A stretch of DNA of 64,000 bases from Rahnella bruchi (GCF_003614975.1 NZ_QZWI01000012.1:62001-126000); one strand, 5' to 3'; shown: positions 9,181-18,895, counted from the first letter of the stretch. The notes: generated from the letters alone by a model not told the origin. A program made the numbers and translations.

Positions 9181-11342
9181 GCCTCACTCTCCGGGTTTTC
9201 TGCCATCTGGCGTAGGGTCACAAAATCGGGTTTACCACTGCCAAGCAACGGTAACGCTTTAACGGCACGGATATCACGCGGCACCGCCAGTTCCGGCAGC
9301 CCCAGTTCGCGGGCGGCTTTGCTCAGTGCATCGCGACGCAATTCTGCATCGGTAGTAAACAGCACCAGCGCCTCGCCTTTGCTGGCATCACTGCGCGACG
9401 TCGCCGCATGCTGTTTGTCCGGTGAAGCTTTGATGGCCAGTTGCTCGACGCTTTCCAGTGACACCATTTCACCTGCCAGTTTGGCAAAACGCTTCACACG
9501 GCCACGAATGGCGCAGAAACCTTTCTCATCCAGCGTGACGATATCGCCGGTGTCGTACCAGCCGGCCTGCATTTCACCAGCGGCATTTTCAGCCTGCGGG
9601 GTTTCCAGAACGCCGGGATTTTCGACGCGCAGATAGCCCTTCATGATGTTCGGGCCACGCAGTTGCAGACGACCGCCCTCTTCAATACCCGGCACGGTAA
9701 TCAGGCGGGATTCCATCCCCGGCAAAATCTTGCCGACGGTGTTCACTTTAGTCGCCATCGGCACGTTGATCGCCACCACCGGCGCGCACTCGGTCACGCC
9801 GTAGCCTTCCAGAATGCGGATACCAAATTTGTTTTGCCAGATTTCCTTGGTGCTCTCGGCCAGTTTCTCCGCGCCAGCCACCACATAACGCAGGCGGGCG
9901 AAATCATACGGATGGGCAAAGCGGGCATAATTGGCCAGGAACGTGGAGGTGCCAAACAGCACGGTACAGTTCTGGTCATACACCAGTTCCGGCACGATGC
10001 GGTAATGCAGCGGGCTTGGATATAAAAATACACGTGCGCCGGTCATCAGCGGCGTCAGCAATCCGACGGTCAGTCCAAATGCATGGAACAGCGGCAGCGA
10101 CGACATAAAGCGGTCACGCGGCGTGAAGTCTGCGACGGTACGGATTTGCTCAACGTTCGCCATCAGGCTGGCGTGTGAATGCACCACGCCTTTTGGATTG
10201 CCTTCCGAGCCGGAGGTAAACAGCACCAGCGCCGCATCATCAGGCTTTTGCGGCAACATCGCACGACGCGGGAAAATCAGATGGAACAGGATCCACAGCT
10301 TATCCTGAGTGGTCACCGTATCTTTCAGATCTTCCAGATAGACCCAGTTCGCCTCCGGCACATTTTCCGGCAGATGCGTCAGTTTGCCTTTCTCAAGGAA
10401 CTGCCGGGACGTCACGATGGTTTTGATCTGCGCCGCTTTCATCGCGCTTTGCAGCCCTTTCGCGCCGGCGGTGTAATTGAGCAACGCAGGAATACGGTTA
10501 CGCATCGATGCGCCAAACAGCGCTGCCGCCATGATCGTGGCGTTCGGCAGCAGCATGCCGACGTGCTCACCTTCACGGGTAAAGCGTTGCAGGATACGGC
10601 TTACACCGAGGCATTTTTTCAGCAGCCCCTGATAAGAATCTTCTTTGAACGCGATATCGGCGATGCACGGTTTACGGCGGCCATAACGGGTCTGCGCGGA
10701 CAGCAACGCCTGATATAAAGTTTCCGGTTCGCGGGTTTCCATACGCGCCTGCATCATAATTTTATGCAGTTGCTCACCGGCCAGCACACGGCGATCGCGG
10801 GAACGCGGCGCATCCGGCATCGGGATCGTCGTCGCCGGTAGCAAATTGATGGTGACTTTCGGGAACCAGCGGAGCTTGAAGCTGCCGAACAGGCGCCCGA
10901 ATGGCGTATATTCCGCGCCATCAATGCGCACCGGGATCACTGTCGCCTGAGACTTCGCCGCCACAAAGGCCGCGCCGTCGTAAATCTTCATTAATGAACC
11001 GGTTACCGTAATGCGGCCCTCCGGGAACACAATCACCGGACGTCCCTTTTCCACTTCGCGGATCAGGTGCTTGATCGCCATTGGTTTGGTCGGATCCAGC
11101 GGCATAAAGTCCACGTAAGGCTTCAGCCAGCGCATAAACCAGGTATCCGTAATATTGGAATAGACCGCGAAAACCGGTTTGATCGGCAGGAAAAGTACCA
11201 GCAGCATGCCGTCGATAAACGAGACATGGTTCGGCGTGAGGATTAAACGCGGGTAATCATAATTATTTTTCGCCGGGGTCACTGTGACCCGGAACATCAG
11301 ACGGAAAAGCCATCTGAAAGCGGCGAAAAGAAAGTTATACAT
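9177..11342 (-). CDS. aas: Bifunctional acyl-ACP synthetase / 2-acylglycerophosphoethanolamine acyltransferase
   Basis: Aas ligates a fatty acid to bound ACP and transfers it to lysophosphatidylethanolamine, recycling lysophospholipids delivered by LplT. The N-terminal PlsC-type acyltransferase domain shows the H-x4-D motif in [10 protein letters not shown], then [12 protein letters not shown]. The C-terminal adenylate-forming domain shows [29 protein letters not shown] and GWYDTGDI. The start at 11342 ([12 protein letters not shown]) is preferred to an in-frame ATG at 11366 because AAGGAG is 9 bases upstream and the 721-residue length then matches E. coli (719). It is the first gene of aas-lplT. 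Confidence 0.95.
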   Translation of the reverse strand: MYNFLFAAFRWLFRLMFRVTVTPAKNNYDYPRLILTPNHVSFIDGMLLVLFLPIKPVFAVYSNITDTWFMRWLKPYVDFMPLDPTKPMAIKHLIREVEKGRPVIVFPEGRITVTGSLMKIYDGAAFVAAKSQATVIPVRIDGAEYTPFGRLFGSFKLRWFPKVTINLLPATTIPMPDAPRSRDRRVLAGEQLHKIMMQARMETREPETLYQALLSAQTRYGRRKPCIADIAFKEDSYQGLLKKCLGVSRILQRFTREGEHVGMLLPNATIMAAALFGASMRNRIPALLNYTAGAKGLQSAMKAAQIKTIVTSRQFLEKGKLTHLPENVPEANWVYLEDLKDTVTTQDKLWILFHLIFPRRAMLPQKPDDAALVLFTSGSEGNPKGVVHSHASLMANVEQIRTVADFTPRDRFMSSLPLFHAFGLTVGLLTPLMTGARVFLYPSPLHYRIVPELVYDQNCTVLFGTSTFLANYARFAHPYDFARLRYVVAGAEKLAESTKEIWQNKFGIRILEGYGVTECAPVVAINVPMATKVNTVGKILPGMESRLITVPGIEEGGRLQLRGPNIMKGYLRVENPGVLETPQAENAAGEMQAGWYDTGDIVTLDEKGFCAIRGRVKRFAKLAGEMVSLESVEQLAIKASPDKQHAATSRSDASKGEALVLFTTDAELRRDALSKAARELGLPELAVPRDIRAVKALPLLGSGKPDFVTLRQMAENPESEA

Positions 11343-11478
11343 ATTTGCCATCTCCTTATGTGTCATCCCTGATCTTGAAAGAAAAAGGTTGGGGAAACAG
11401 CATACTATAAGCCGTTGTAAAAGACGCCAGTCAGAGAGAGTTTAGGAGGTTGCTTAGATGCGTGCAGAAATTGAGGCA

Positions 11479-11571
11479 AAAAAAAACCTACGCATCCGCG
11501 TAGGTTGGTGCAAATTTAATCGGTATCAACATGCAGAGCACGTTGATGATTCACCAATCAATACCTCTGGG
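11479..11571 (-). ncRNA. omrA: OmrA/OmrB-family small RNA
   Basis: Read leftward from 11571, the RNA begins CCCAGAGGTATTGATTGGTG. This is the conserved 5' seed region of the E. coli OmrA and OmrB sRNAs. It ends GCACCAACCTACGCGGATGC, then the second stem arm and nine Ts, the family's terminator (stem 11485-11493/11498-11506). About 93 nt; the middle differs from both E. coli sequences. The position between aas and galR is that of omrA/omrB, but only one copy is present. TAAATT (minus strand, 6 bases before the start) is a plausible -10. Family knowledge: Hfq-dependent, induced by EnvZ-OmpR, repressing outer-membrane protein, curli and flagellar mRNAs. The OmpR link here is inferred. Confidence 0.92.
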
Positions 11572-11656
11572 ACGTTCAATTTAGCTGTTTTGTACGAACC
11601 ACAGCCAGCAGGCAATCGAAACATAATTCCGCAAAGTGTAACGAGTGGTGAAAATC
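11572..11656 (-). promoter_or_regulatory. Promoter region of the OmrA-like sRNA
   Basis: A TAAATT hexamer on the minus strand ends 6 bases before the RNA 5' end, with no good -35 box 17 bases further up. That is typical of activator-dependent promoters. A GTTACACTTTG-type stretch near 11630-11645 could be part of an OmpR site, but I cannot score it. Confidence 0.4.
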
Positions 11657-11681
11657 AGCCCGATTTTTCTTAAATCGGGCT
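11657..11681 (-). terminator. Terminator after the molybdoenzyme gene
   Basis: AGCCCGATTT (11657-11666) pairs with AAATCGGGCT (11672-11681) around a 5-base loop. On the minus strand it is followed by GATTTTC, so it ends transcription before the sRNA promoter. Confidence 0.7.
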
Positions 11682-11699
11682 AACCATTTAAAAACTACC

Positions 11700-13958
11700 T
11701 TAAATACTTTGGACCTCGACTAAACAACTCATCGCATTTGGCCCCTGCGTCAGACGTGAGGTGCCGATATCCAGCGTCAGCACATTCGGGTTTCCCGCCT
11801 GCTCGGTTTCCTGCCATTTGCCGCCAAAGCCCGGATCAAACCAGGCACCGGTGGACATCAGCACTACGCCACGCGTGATCCCGTCGTTAAGCGAAACACC
11901 TGCCAGACAGCTGCCGCGCGCATTATGCACTTTCACCCGGTCGCCGTTTTTCAGCTGACGGCTGCCCGCATCTTCCGGATGCATAAACAACGTTTCCTTG
12001 CCGGCGGTTTTGTTCGACTGCGCCAGCGGCGACTGATCAAGCTGGCTGTGCAGGCGATCTTTCGGCTGAATGGAAATCAGGTGCAACGGCCATTCTTTGG
12101 CGCTTTCGGCACCCAGCCATTCGACCGGCGGCTGCCATTCCGGATGCGGCGCGAAATCTTTATAACCGTAACCGGCGATGATTTCGGAGAAAAGTTCGAT
12201 TTTACCGCTGTGCGTCCCTAACGGATTAGCGCGCGGGCTTTTGCGAAATTCTTCGAAGAAAACGTAGTCTTTTTCCGGCATCGGCAACTCAACAAAGCCA
12301 CGCTCCCAGAAGGTTTCGAAGTCCGGCCATTCGACGCCGGTGCCTTTCTGCGCTTCGCCGCACTGGCGATAAATATGGCGCAACCACTGATCTTCATTAC
12401 GCCCCTGCGTGAACTGCTCGCGATAACCGAGGCGCTCGGCAATGTCCGCAAAAATATCAAAATCGTTACGCGCCTGATGCTGAGGCGCAATTGCCTGATG
12501 CATCGCCAGCACGAAACGGTCACGTGACGAACCACCGATATCGTTACGTTCCAGCGAGGTGGTTGCGGGCAGCACGATATCCGCCATCTGCGCCGCAGCC
12601 GTCCAGACGTTATCCTGCACAATCACGGTATCCGGCTTCTGCCAGCCTTCCACCAGACGGTTAAGCTGCTGATGATGATGGAACGGATTTCCGCCCGCCC
12701 AGTGCACCAGATGAATATCCGGATAATTTAGCGTCTCACCCTGGAATTCATACGGCTGACCGGGATTGAGTAACATGTCGCTGATGCGCGCCACCGGAAT
12801 CGACAAACCGCAAGGATTCGGCCCGGCGCTGACGGCTGGCCCCGGCGTGTCATAACGCGGATTCCCGACGCTGTTCATCGAACCGTGACCAAACGAGAAG
12901 CCGCCGCCCGGCAAACCGACCTGCCCGAGCATGGCGGAAATGGCGATCATCATCCAGTAAGGCTGCTCGCCACGGTGGGCGCGCTGTACGGAATAGGAAC
13001 AGGTAATAAAACTGCGCACGCCAATCAGGTCGTCTGCCAGACGCGCGATTCGCTCTGCCGGAACACCTGTAATGTGGCTCGCCCAGTCAGGGGTTTTCGC
13101 AATACCGTCGGTTTCGCCGCGCAGATAAGCAGCCAGTTGCGGATAACCCACACAGTGATTGGCAAGAAACGCGTTGTCCTGCGCTTCTTTGCGCTGAATT
13201 TCATACGCCACCGCCATCATCAGTGCGGCGTCCGTATTCGGGCGGATCGGGATCCACTCGGCATTGACAAACTCCGGACAGTCGTCGCGCATCGGACTGA
13301 TATTAATGACGCGGGTACCTTTCTTCGCCAGCCGTTCCAGCGCCGGTTTCAGCGTATGTTCCACCGCACCGCCGGAAGCCACCTGCGAATTTTTCAGCGC
13401 CAGGCCACCAAAGGCAACGAGAATATCGGCATGTTCCACCACGCTCGGCCATGAGGTCACGCGCCCGGTCAGCGGGGTAAAAGTCCCGATCACATAAGGC
13501 AAGAAGAACTGCGCCGAGCCCCAGCTGTAGTTACCCTGCTGATCTACACCACCGCCACCGGTGAAATAAAAACGGCGAACCAGAGAACGGGCATGATGCA
13601 GACGTCCGGCAGATGACCAGCCGTAAGAGCCGTTAAAAATGCCGGAAGCGCCGTAGCGATCGCGGACACGTTTGTTCTCTTCAGCCACCAGATCCAGCGC
13701 CAGATCCCAGTCCACTTCGACAAAATCTTCACGGCCACGCAGCGAGCGATCGCTGTTTTCACGCTTTTTCAGCCACGAGCGGCGCACCGCCGGTTTACGA
13801 ATACGTTTGTCGGAATAGACCAGCGGCGCAATGGAATCGAGTAAAGGCGAAGGATCGGCATCTGCTTTATAAGGTTCGCAGCGGATCAACCGGCCATCTT
13901 CCACCACGGCGGTGTACGCGCCCCAGTGAGCCAGTTGCGGATAGCGTTTAATAGACAT
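11700..13958 (-). CDS. Molybdopterin-dependent S/N-oxide reductase (BisC/TorZ type, cytosolic)
   Basis: A 752-residue single-subunit oxidoreductase of the DMSO/TMAO/biotin-sulfoxide reductase group carrying bis-MGD molybdenum. GSYGWSSAGRLHHA contains the serine that ligates Mo in this group. YVIGTFTPLTGRVTSWP, GGNPFHHHQQLNRLV, IVLPATTSLERND and the C-terminal MGD-binding VKVHNARGSC are also typical. There is no N-terminal [4Fe-4S] cysteine motif. From the chosen ATG (MSIKRYPQLAHWG) there is no twin-arginine signal, so it should act in the cytoplasm like BisC. A longer reading to 14021 adds 21 atypical residues. The substrate (biotin or methionine sulfoxide, TMAO) cannot be told from sequence. 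Confidence 0.82.
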   Translation of the reverse strand: MSIKRYPQLAHWGAYTAVVEDGRLIRCEPYKADADPSPLLDSIAPLVYSDKRIRKPAVRRSWLKKRENSDRSLRGREDFVEVDWDLALDLVAEENKRVRDRYGASGIFNGSYGWSSAGRLHHARSLVRRFYFTGGGGVDQQGNYSWGSAQFFLPYVIGTFTPLTGRVTSWPSVVEHADILVAFGGLALKNSQVASGGAVEHTLKPALERLAKKGTRVINISPMRDDCPEFVNAEWIPIRPNTDAALMMAVAYEIQRKEAQDNAFLANHCVGYPQLAAYLRGETDGIAKTPDWASHITGVPAERIARLADDLIGVRSFITCSYSVQRAHRGEQPYWMMIAISAMLGQVGLPGGGFSFGHGSMNSVGNPRYDTPGPAVSAGPNPCGLSIPVARISDMLLNPGQPYEFQGETLNYPDIHLVHWAGGNPFHHHQQLNRLVEGWQKPDTVIVQDNVWTAAAQMADIVLPATTSLERNDIGGSSRDRFVLAMHQAIAPQHQARNDFDIFADIAERLGYREQFTQGRNEDQWLRHIYRQCGEAQKGTGVEWPDFETFWERGFVELPMPEKDYVFFEEFRKSPRANPLGTHSGKIELFSEIIAGYGYKDFAPHPEWQPPVEWLGAESAKEWPLHLISIQPKDRLHSQLDQSPLAQSNKTAGKETLFMHPEDAGSRQLKNGDRVKVHNARGSCLAGVSLNDGITRGVVLMSTGAWFDPGFGGKWQETEQAGNPNVLTLDIGTSRLTQGPNAMSCLVEVQSI

Positions 13959-14059
13959 GTTTTTCTCTGGTGGGATTTTTATTATGCGTTGTGTGCAAGT
14001 GAGCAGCGTCCAAAATAACATTCACCAGAGGAAAAACTCAAAGCACAAATATGAATAAA

Positions 14060-14082
14060 CAGAAAAGGGGATCTGATCCCCA
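14060..14082 (-). terminator. Terminator after the MFS gene
   Basis: Compact hairpin GGGGATC/GATCCCC (14067-14081), followed on the minus strand by CTTTTCTG. It lies between the MFS gene and the molybdoenzyme gene. Confidence 0.65.
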
Positions 14083-14112
14083 TTATTTATAGTCCGGCAA
14101 GAGATGATCGTT

Positions 14113-15351
14113 TCAGGGCTGCGGCTGCGCGATGACCGGCGGTAACCAACTATGGTAGCCGAAGGCACGGCGGCCAATGACGACCAACATCAGTCCTGAT
14201 ATCAGCGCAAAAACCAGAATAATGGCGATGATTTGCAACGGCATAAAGCTGCCTGCCAATGCGGTCACCGCCAGACCGCTCACGGGTACCGAACACATAT
14301 TCATCAGGCCAATCAGCCCCATGGTTTTCCCCAGATGTTTCTGTGGAATGATCTGGCTGCGTAAGGTGCGCAGATAGACGCTGAATGCACCGTCAAATGC
14401 CATCAGTAATGCGTAACCTGCCAGATACATTGCGTAATCGAGTGAAAGCGACATCAGAGCGCCCGACAATATCATGCCGCAAAATGACAGGGTCCCGAGC
14501 GTGGAAAGCCCAAAGCGTTTGGCAATTCGCGGCACAAAGAAAAACGTCACGATGGTGACAAGCGCTGCCGAGGTCTGTAATACGCCAAAGTAACTCTCAG
14601 GCAGATGAAACTCTTTGAGGATCACCGCCGCACTCACCACCAGCGCCGCACCGTAAACCAGGTTCACGACCCAGGTCAGTGCACACAGATGCAGCAGGAT
14701 TTTATTCTGCTTAAGCACCTGAATCGCCGTAATGTTGGATTGCACAATCGAACGCAGACTCATCTTCTCTGCCACTTCAAGGTCATGCGTTTCGAGGAAC
14801 AGATAATTGATGGCAGAGACAGCAAACAGCACGGCGGCACAGGCTAAAATCGCCCCGACGCCACCATAGACCGAAATGGCCACTGCCAGAGCAGGGCCGA
14901 GAACCTGCGTGGTCTGGTCGACACCCTGTAACATGGAATGGGCTTTCGGCAGCCTCTCTGCGGGGATATGGCGCGGTAACAGCGCCTCGGTGGCGACAAA
15001 GTTCAGGACATAAGCCACCGACAGCAGCGCCATCATAACCGCCAGCACCGGGAATGTGGCGCCGGGATGAAAGATCAGAGTCAGGAAAGCGACCACCATT
15101 AACACGCAGCGTCCGGCTTCCACATTAAAGAAGATAAAACGGGGCTTGATACGGTCCGCCAGAAAACCTGACAGCGGGAAAAACAGAATACGCGGCAGCC
15201 ATTCAATCACGAATGCCAGCGAGGAAAAGGTTAAAGAACCGGTCGCTTTCAAAATCGCCAGCGGAACCGCAAACAGCAGAAACTGATCGCACAGTGATCC
15301 GGCAAAGCGGGAAAAGACGAACCGTTTTAATCCAAAACGATCATTGTTCAT
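14113..15351 (-). CDS. MFS transporter, EntS-like family
   Basis: A 412-residue inner-membrane protein with roughly 12 hydrophobic segments. The start LKRFVFSRFAGSLCDQFLLFAVPLAILKATGSL and SGFLADRIKPRFIFF resemble the MFS group that includes the enterobactin exporter EntS and transmembrane secretion effectors. No siderophore or antibiotic biosynthesis gene is nearby, so the substrate is unknown. It is divergent from a LysR-type regulator across about 157 bases containing an inverted repeat, which suggests control by that regulator. Confidence 0.75.
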   Translation of the reverse strand: MNNDRFGLKRFVFSRFAGSLCDQFLLFAVPLAILKATGSLTFSSLAFVIEWLPRILFFPLSGFLADRIKPRFIFFNVEAGRCVLMVVAFLTLIFHPGATFPVLAVMMALLSVAYVLNFVATEALLPRHIPAERLPKAHSMLQGVDQTTQVLGPALAVAISVYGGVGAILACAAVLFAVSAINYLFLETHDLEVAEKMSLRSIVQSNITAIQVLKQNKILLHLCALTWVVNLVYGAALVVSAAVILKEFHLPESYFGVLQTSAALVTIVTFFFVPRIAKRFGLSTLGTLSFCGMILSGALMSLSLDYAMYLAGYALLMAFDGAFSVYLRTLRSQIIPQKHLGKTMGLIGLMNMCSVPVSGLAVTALAGSFMPLQIIAIILVFALISGLMLVVIGRRAFGYHSWLPPVIAQPQP

Positions 15352-15408
15352 ATCGTTGCTTTCCTTTCAATAACCATTTGATTTAACATAGCTAACCCAT
15401 TAAATAAA

Positions 15409-15424
15409 TTGACTATTATGTCAA
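15409..15424. promoter_or_regulatory. Inverted repeat in the MFS/LysR divergent promoter
   Basis: TTGAC TATTAT GTCAA contains the T-N11-A pattern of LysR-type regulator boxes. It sits midway between the two divergent starts. TTGACT could also act as a -35 box. Confidence 0.5.
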
Positions 15425-15508
15425 ATTCACACCAAAAAATGCCTTTGTTGAACATCATACGGCCTGATGATAATTTGGATAGATATTCCAGAAACAAAAG
15501 AGCTATGC

Positions 15509-16429
15509 GTGAAAAGCACAAATGAGTTAGCCGAACTGCTTCCCAGTTTGTCCGTTTTTATCCAGGTGGTTGAAAAAGGAAGTTTTTCTGCGGCAGGACG
15601 GGAGACTTCGCTGGCACCTTCTTCGGTGAGCAGGATGATTGACCGGCTGGAGAAGCGCCTCAATGTGGTGTTATTTACCCGCTCGACCCGCTCCGTCGCC
15701 ATCACCGAGGTCGGGCTGGAAATTTACCAACAAGCACTGACGGTACTGTCGGCTACGCAGACACTTTTCTCCCAGGCAGATAGCTTCAGCGATACCCCTC
15801 AGGGTGTTTTGCGGGTAACCGCGCCAGTCACACTGGGTAAGATCCTGCTCACTCCTTTTCTGCCCGCATTTTTACGCCGCTATCCTGAAATCAACGTCGA
15901 GCTGTCGCTGACCGATCGGATCACGAATCTGACGCAGGACGCCTGCGATCTGGCACTGCGCATCACCGAAAGTCCGCCGGAGAATAGGGTCGCCCGCGCC
16001 CTGATGCCTATCGATTACGTATTGGTGTGTGCTGCGGATTACGACCAGGTGCTACCGGAATTCCCGGCGGCGCTCACCAGACACAATATTTTTTCCCCGG
16101 ATGAACGGCAATTTCGCGGTGTCTGGCGTTTTTGGCACAATGACATCATGGAGAGTATTACGCTGGTCCCACGGTTGATGATCAATAACAGCGACGCCAT
16201 GATTGATGCCATCTTGCAGGGTGTCGGCATTGCGCTGATCCCCACTTTCATCGCCAACCGGTATATCGCTGATGGTCAGTTGCATCGGGTGTTGCCTGAA
16301 TGGCGGGTGGAAAATCCTTTGCCGCGCAACGCCTACGCCATCACCCTTCCAACGAAACTGCTGCCGCTTAAAACAAGAGTGTTTATCGATGATTTTATGC
16401 AGTGGATTAAGGAGGAAGGAAGGGTTTAG
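15509..16429 (+). CDS. LysR-type transcriptional regulator
   Basis: A 306-residue regulator. The N-terminal winged helix-turn-helix reads VFIQVVEKGSFSAAGRETSL then APSSVSRMIDRLEKRLNVVL. The C-terminal part has the substrate-binding fold typical of the CrgA/AaeR-like group (PQGVLRVTAPVTLGKILLTP). GTG at 15509 was chosen because AAAGAG lies just before it; an ATG at 15467 would add 14 residues but has no ribosome site. It is divergent from the MFS gene, which it probably controls. The effector is unknown. Confidence 0.85.
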   Translation: MKSTNELAELLPSLSVFIQVVEKGSFSAAGRETSLAPSSVSRMIDRLEKRLNVVLFTRSTRSVAITEVGLEIYQQALTVLSATQTLFSQADSFSDTPQGVLRVTAPVTLGKILLTPFLPAFLRRYPEINVELSLTDRITNLTQDACDLALRITESPPENRVARALMPIDYVLVCAADYDQVLPEFPAALTRHNIFSPDERQFRGVWRFWHNDIMESITLVPRLMINNSDAMIDAILQGVGIALIPTFIANRYIADGQLHRVLPEWRVENPLPRNAYAITLPTKLLPLKTRVFIDDFMQWIKEEGRV

Positions 16430-16608
16430 TCAGAATGAAACTGGGATGACGTGTACGCTAGAAATCGTTTCCCTGCGAAATCTCTCGCGCCTCCTCCCTC
16501 GCAAAGGGGGCGCTAAACCTTCAGGTATTTTTCCCGTTACATCACGCTTACATCCCAAAGTTGCGATCAGCATCCTTGCAGCCGCCGTGCTTTTCCGCAA
16601 AACTGGCG

Positions 16609-16624
16609 GTGTAAACGATTACCC
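16609..16624 (+). promoter_or_regulatory. GalR-type operator upstream of galR
   Basis: GTGTAAACGATTACCC matches the gal operator consensus GTGTAANCGNTTNCAC except at its last positions. It lies 20 bases before the galR ATG, consistent with autoregulation. Confidence 0.65.
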
Positions 16625-16644
16625 TCACGGAAAACGGAAGTGTT

Positions 16645-17652
16645 ATGGCGACGATTAAGGATGTAGCAAAACTGGCAGGCGTATCGGTTGCGACCGTTTC
16701 ACGCGTAATAAACCATTCTCCGAAAGCCAGCGACAGCTCGCGGGAAGCCGTACAGAACGCCATGCAACATCTGCAATATCATCCGAATGCCAACGCCCGC
16801 GCCCTCGCCCAGCAGGCGACCGAAACGCTGGGGCTGATCGTGGCCGACGTTTCTGATCCGTTTTTCGGCGCAATGGTGAAAGCAGTTGAACAGGTGGCCT
16901 ACGCCACGGGCAACTTCCTGCTGATTGGTAACGGCTACCATAACGTTGAGAAAGAACGTCAGGCCATTGAGCAGTTAATCCGCCACCGCTGCGCCGCGTT
17001 AGTGGTTCACGCCAAAATGCTGCCGGAAGATGAGCTGACCAGCCTGATGCAGCAAATTCCCGGCATGGTGCTGATTAACCGTACATTACCGGGTTTCGAG
17101 CAGCGCTGTATCGCGCTTGATGATCGCTACGGCTCTTGGCTGGCAACCCGCCATTTAATCCAGGCCGGACATCAGCGCATCGCGATTTTATGTTCCAATC
17201 ACGGCATTTCCGATGCCAGCGACCGTTTGCAGGGTTATATCGATGCGCTGACGGAACACAATATTCCTGTAGATGACAAACTGATCGCTTACGCAGAGCC
17301 GGATGAAATCGGTGGCGAAAAAGCCATGGCGGATTTACTTGGATTAGGTAAAGGATTTACTGCGGTGACTTGCTATAACGATCCGATGGCCGCCGGTGCA
17401 TTATCGGTATTAAGCGATAACAGCATTGATGTGCCGGGTGAAATTTCGCTGATTGGTTTTGATGATGTGCTGATTTCGCGCTACCTGCGCCCGCGTCTGA
17501 CCACGGTACGTTATCCGGTCGTCGCGATGGCAAATCAGGCGGCGCAGCTGGCGTTAGCGCTGGCAAACGGTCAGCCGCTGCCGGAAACCACCCACATGTT
17601 CAGCCCGACGCTGGTACGCCGTCATTCGGTGAGCAGCCCGTCAAACACTTAG
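16645..17652 (+). CDS. galR: Galactose operon repressor GalR
   Basis: LacI-family repressor of galactose genes whose inducer is D-galactose. The first 25 residues, MATIKDVAKLAGVSVATVSR plus VINHS, form the helix-turn-helix and hinge start. NPNANARALAQQ-type hinge residues follow, then a periplasmic-binding-protein-like core with VSDPFFGAMVKAVEQVAYATG and GEISLIGFDDVLISRYLRPR. The sequence is close to E. coli GalR throughout; 335 residues against 343. The E. coli neighbour lysA is here separated from galR by the inserted beta-glucoside locus. Its stop codon overlaps the stop of the converging acetyltransferase gene. Confidence 0.95.
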   Translation: MATIKDVAKLAGVSVATVSRVINHSPKASDSSREAVQNAMQHLQYHPNANARALAQQATETLGLIVADVSDPFFGAMVKAVEQVAYATGNFLLIGNGYHNVEKERQAIEQLIRHRCAALVVHAKMLPEDELTSLMQQIPGMVLINRTLPGFEQRCIALDDRYGSWLATRHLIQAGHQRIAILCSNHGISDASDRLQGYIDALTEHNIPVDDKLIAYAEPDEIGGEKAMADLLGLGKGFTAVTCYNDPMAAGALSVLSDNSIDVPGEISLIGFDDVLISRYLRPRLTTVRYPVVAMANQAAQLALALANGQPLPETTHMFSPTLVRRHSVSSPSNT

Positions 17653-18098
17653 AGCGACTGGTGATACACGCGGACCGGCTTGTCCGGATAATCCAGCGCG
17701 TCGCCGATGTAGTTCCAGCCAAAACGCTCGTAATAGCCGGTAAATTCGGCATAGAGATACACTTCACGAAAGCCGCTGCGGCGGCTCTGTTCCAGCACAA
17801 ATTCCTGTAGCTGCTGCCCCAGCCCGCGCGAACGATAGGGTTCATCCACGTATAATGCCGCCAGCCAGGGCGTGAGATCCTGACGGCTGATCAGGTCACA
17901 GCGCCACAATCCCACCGTGCCCGCCAGTTTTTCGCCATCCAGTGCGATAAATGTTTGCGGCAAATCCGCACCGTTCAGACAGCTCTTCACCACGCTTGAG
18001 AAGAATTCGCGGCTGTTTTCGCTGCCAAATGCCTGCCATTGCCAGTCGATCACCGCTTCAGCAAATTCCGGCCTTTCGGTGAGGTTAATGATTTCCAT
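17649..18098 (-). CDS. GNAT-family N-acetyltransferase
   Basis: A 149-residue protein with the GNAT fold. The acetyl-CoA-binding motif A, RSRGLGQQLQEFVLEQSRRSG, sits near residues 92-113 (V-x-x-x-x-R-x-x-G-x-G/A type). A beta strand (LAALYVDEPYR) precedes it, and motif B (EFTGYYERFGWNYIG) follows. The substrate is unknown. It starts 6 bases after the GntR gene stop and is probably the last gene of the leftward IIC-bgl-IIB-gntR unit. Confidence 0.85.
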   Translation of the reverse strand: MEIINLTERPEFAEAVIDWQWQAFGSENSREFFSSVVKSCLNGADLPQTFIALDGEKLAGTVGLWRCDLISRQDLTPWLAALYVDEPYRSRGLGQQLQEFVLEQSRRSGFREVYLYAEFTGYYERFGWNYIGDALDYPDKPVRVYHQSL

Positions 18099-18103
18099 CA
18101 GAT

Positions 18104-18895
18104 TCAGACCAGTTTGCCCTGAAAAATCGGCACGGATTCAAACAGATAACCGTCAAACTCCGGCGCATCAACATCCGACAGTTCCATCAGCGTATTTTTG
18201 ACGTTTTCCATGTGTTGCCACATCGCCTGATAAGAGCCCATCACGTCACGGCGGCGCAGTGCGGCTAAAATATTCTGATGATCAGCCAGCCATTTCAGGC
18301 GGTAACCGCGGGTGGCGATATGACTGTGTAACTGTTTCCACAACGGACTGGAATCGCGATGCATCCAGATGTTTTTCACCGAATCGAGCAGCATCTGGTT
18401 TTGTGTCGCGCCAGCAATCAGCAGATGAAACAGCTTGTCGTTATCACCACTTTCATCGTTGGCCACGATGGCGATTTGTTCCTGCTCTAGCGTACGACGC
18501 AGATTTTCGATATCTGCTTTGGTGGCCATTTTGGCGGCAAACGCGGCGATATTGCTTTCGAGCAACTGCCGCGCCTGTAAGATTTCAAAGGGGCCAATTT
18601 GCCCCTGGTACATCAGTTCGTCTTCGCCTTCTTCCTGAGAAGGAATGCGGATCACGTACACGCCGGAACCCTGACGGATATCCACCGTGCCTTCCAGTTC
18701 CAGCATCAGTAAGGCTTCGCGCACAATCGTCCGGCTGACACCGTAGGTTTCCGCCATATTACGCTCTGGCGGCAGGCGGGATCCTACGGCGAAATGCCCT
18801 TGCTTGATTTGCTCACGCAGGTCGTGCCCGATTTCCTGATACTGTTTTCTGTCCTGCGAAGCCACACCTTTTTCCACACAATCACCCTGATGCAT
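18104..18895 (-). CDS. GntR-family (FadR/FCD, UxuR-like) transcriptional regulator
   Basis: A 263-residue regulator. The winged helix domain reads YQEIGHDLREQIKQGHFAVG then SRLPPERNMAETYGVSRTIV. The C-terminal FCD ligand domain includes GPFEILQARQLLESNIAAFA and WMHRDSSPLWKQLHSHI. Both parts resemble E. coli UxuR and ExuR, whose operators are built on TGGTATACCA. That palindrome occurs before the divergent IIA gene of this locus, so this protein is the likely repressor of the beta-glucoside genes. The ligand, perhaps a phosphorylated sugar or hexuronate-like compound, is not predictable. It lies 19 bases after IIB in the same direction. Confidence 0.85.
   Translation of the reverse strand: MHQGDCVEKGVASQDRKQYQEIGHDLREQIKQGHFAVGSRLPPERNMAETYGVSRTIVREALLMLELEGTVDIRQGSGVYVIRIPSQEEGEDELMYQGQIGPFEILQARQLLESNIAAFAAKMATKADIENLRRTLEQEQIAIVANDESGDNDKLFHLLIAGATQNQMLLDSVKNIWMHRDSSPLWKQLHSHIATRGYRLKWLADHQNILAALRRRDVMGSYQAMWQHMENVKNTLMELSDVDAPEFDGYLFESVPIFQGKLV

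Noticed and set aside
11582-11700. A second OmrA/OmrB copy
   Set aside because: No second CCCAGAGGTATTGAT seed or matching terminator is present in this interval.
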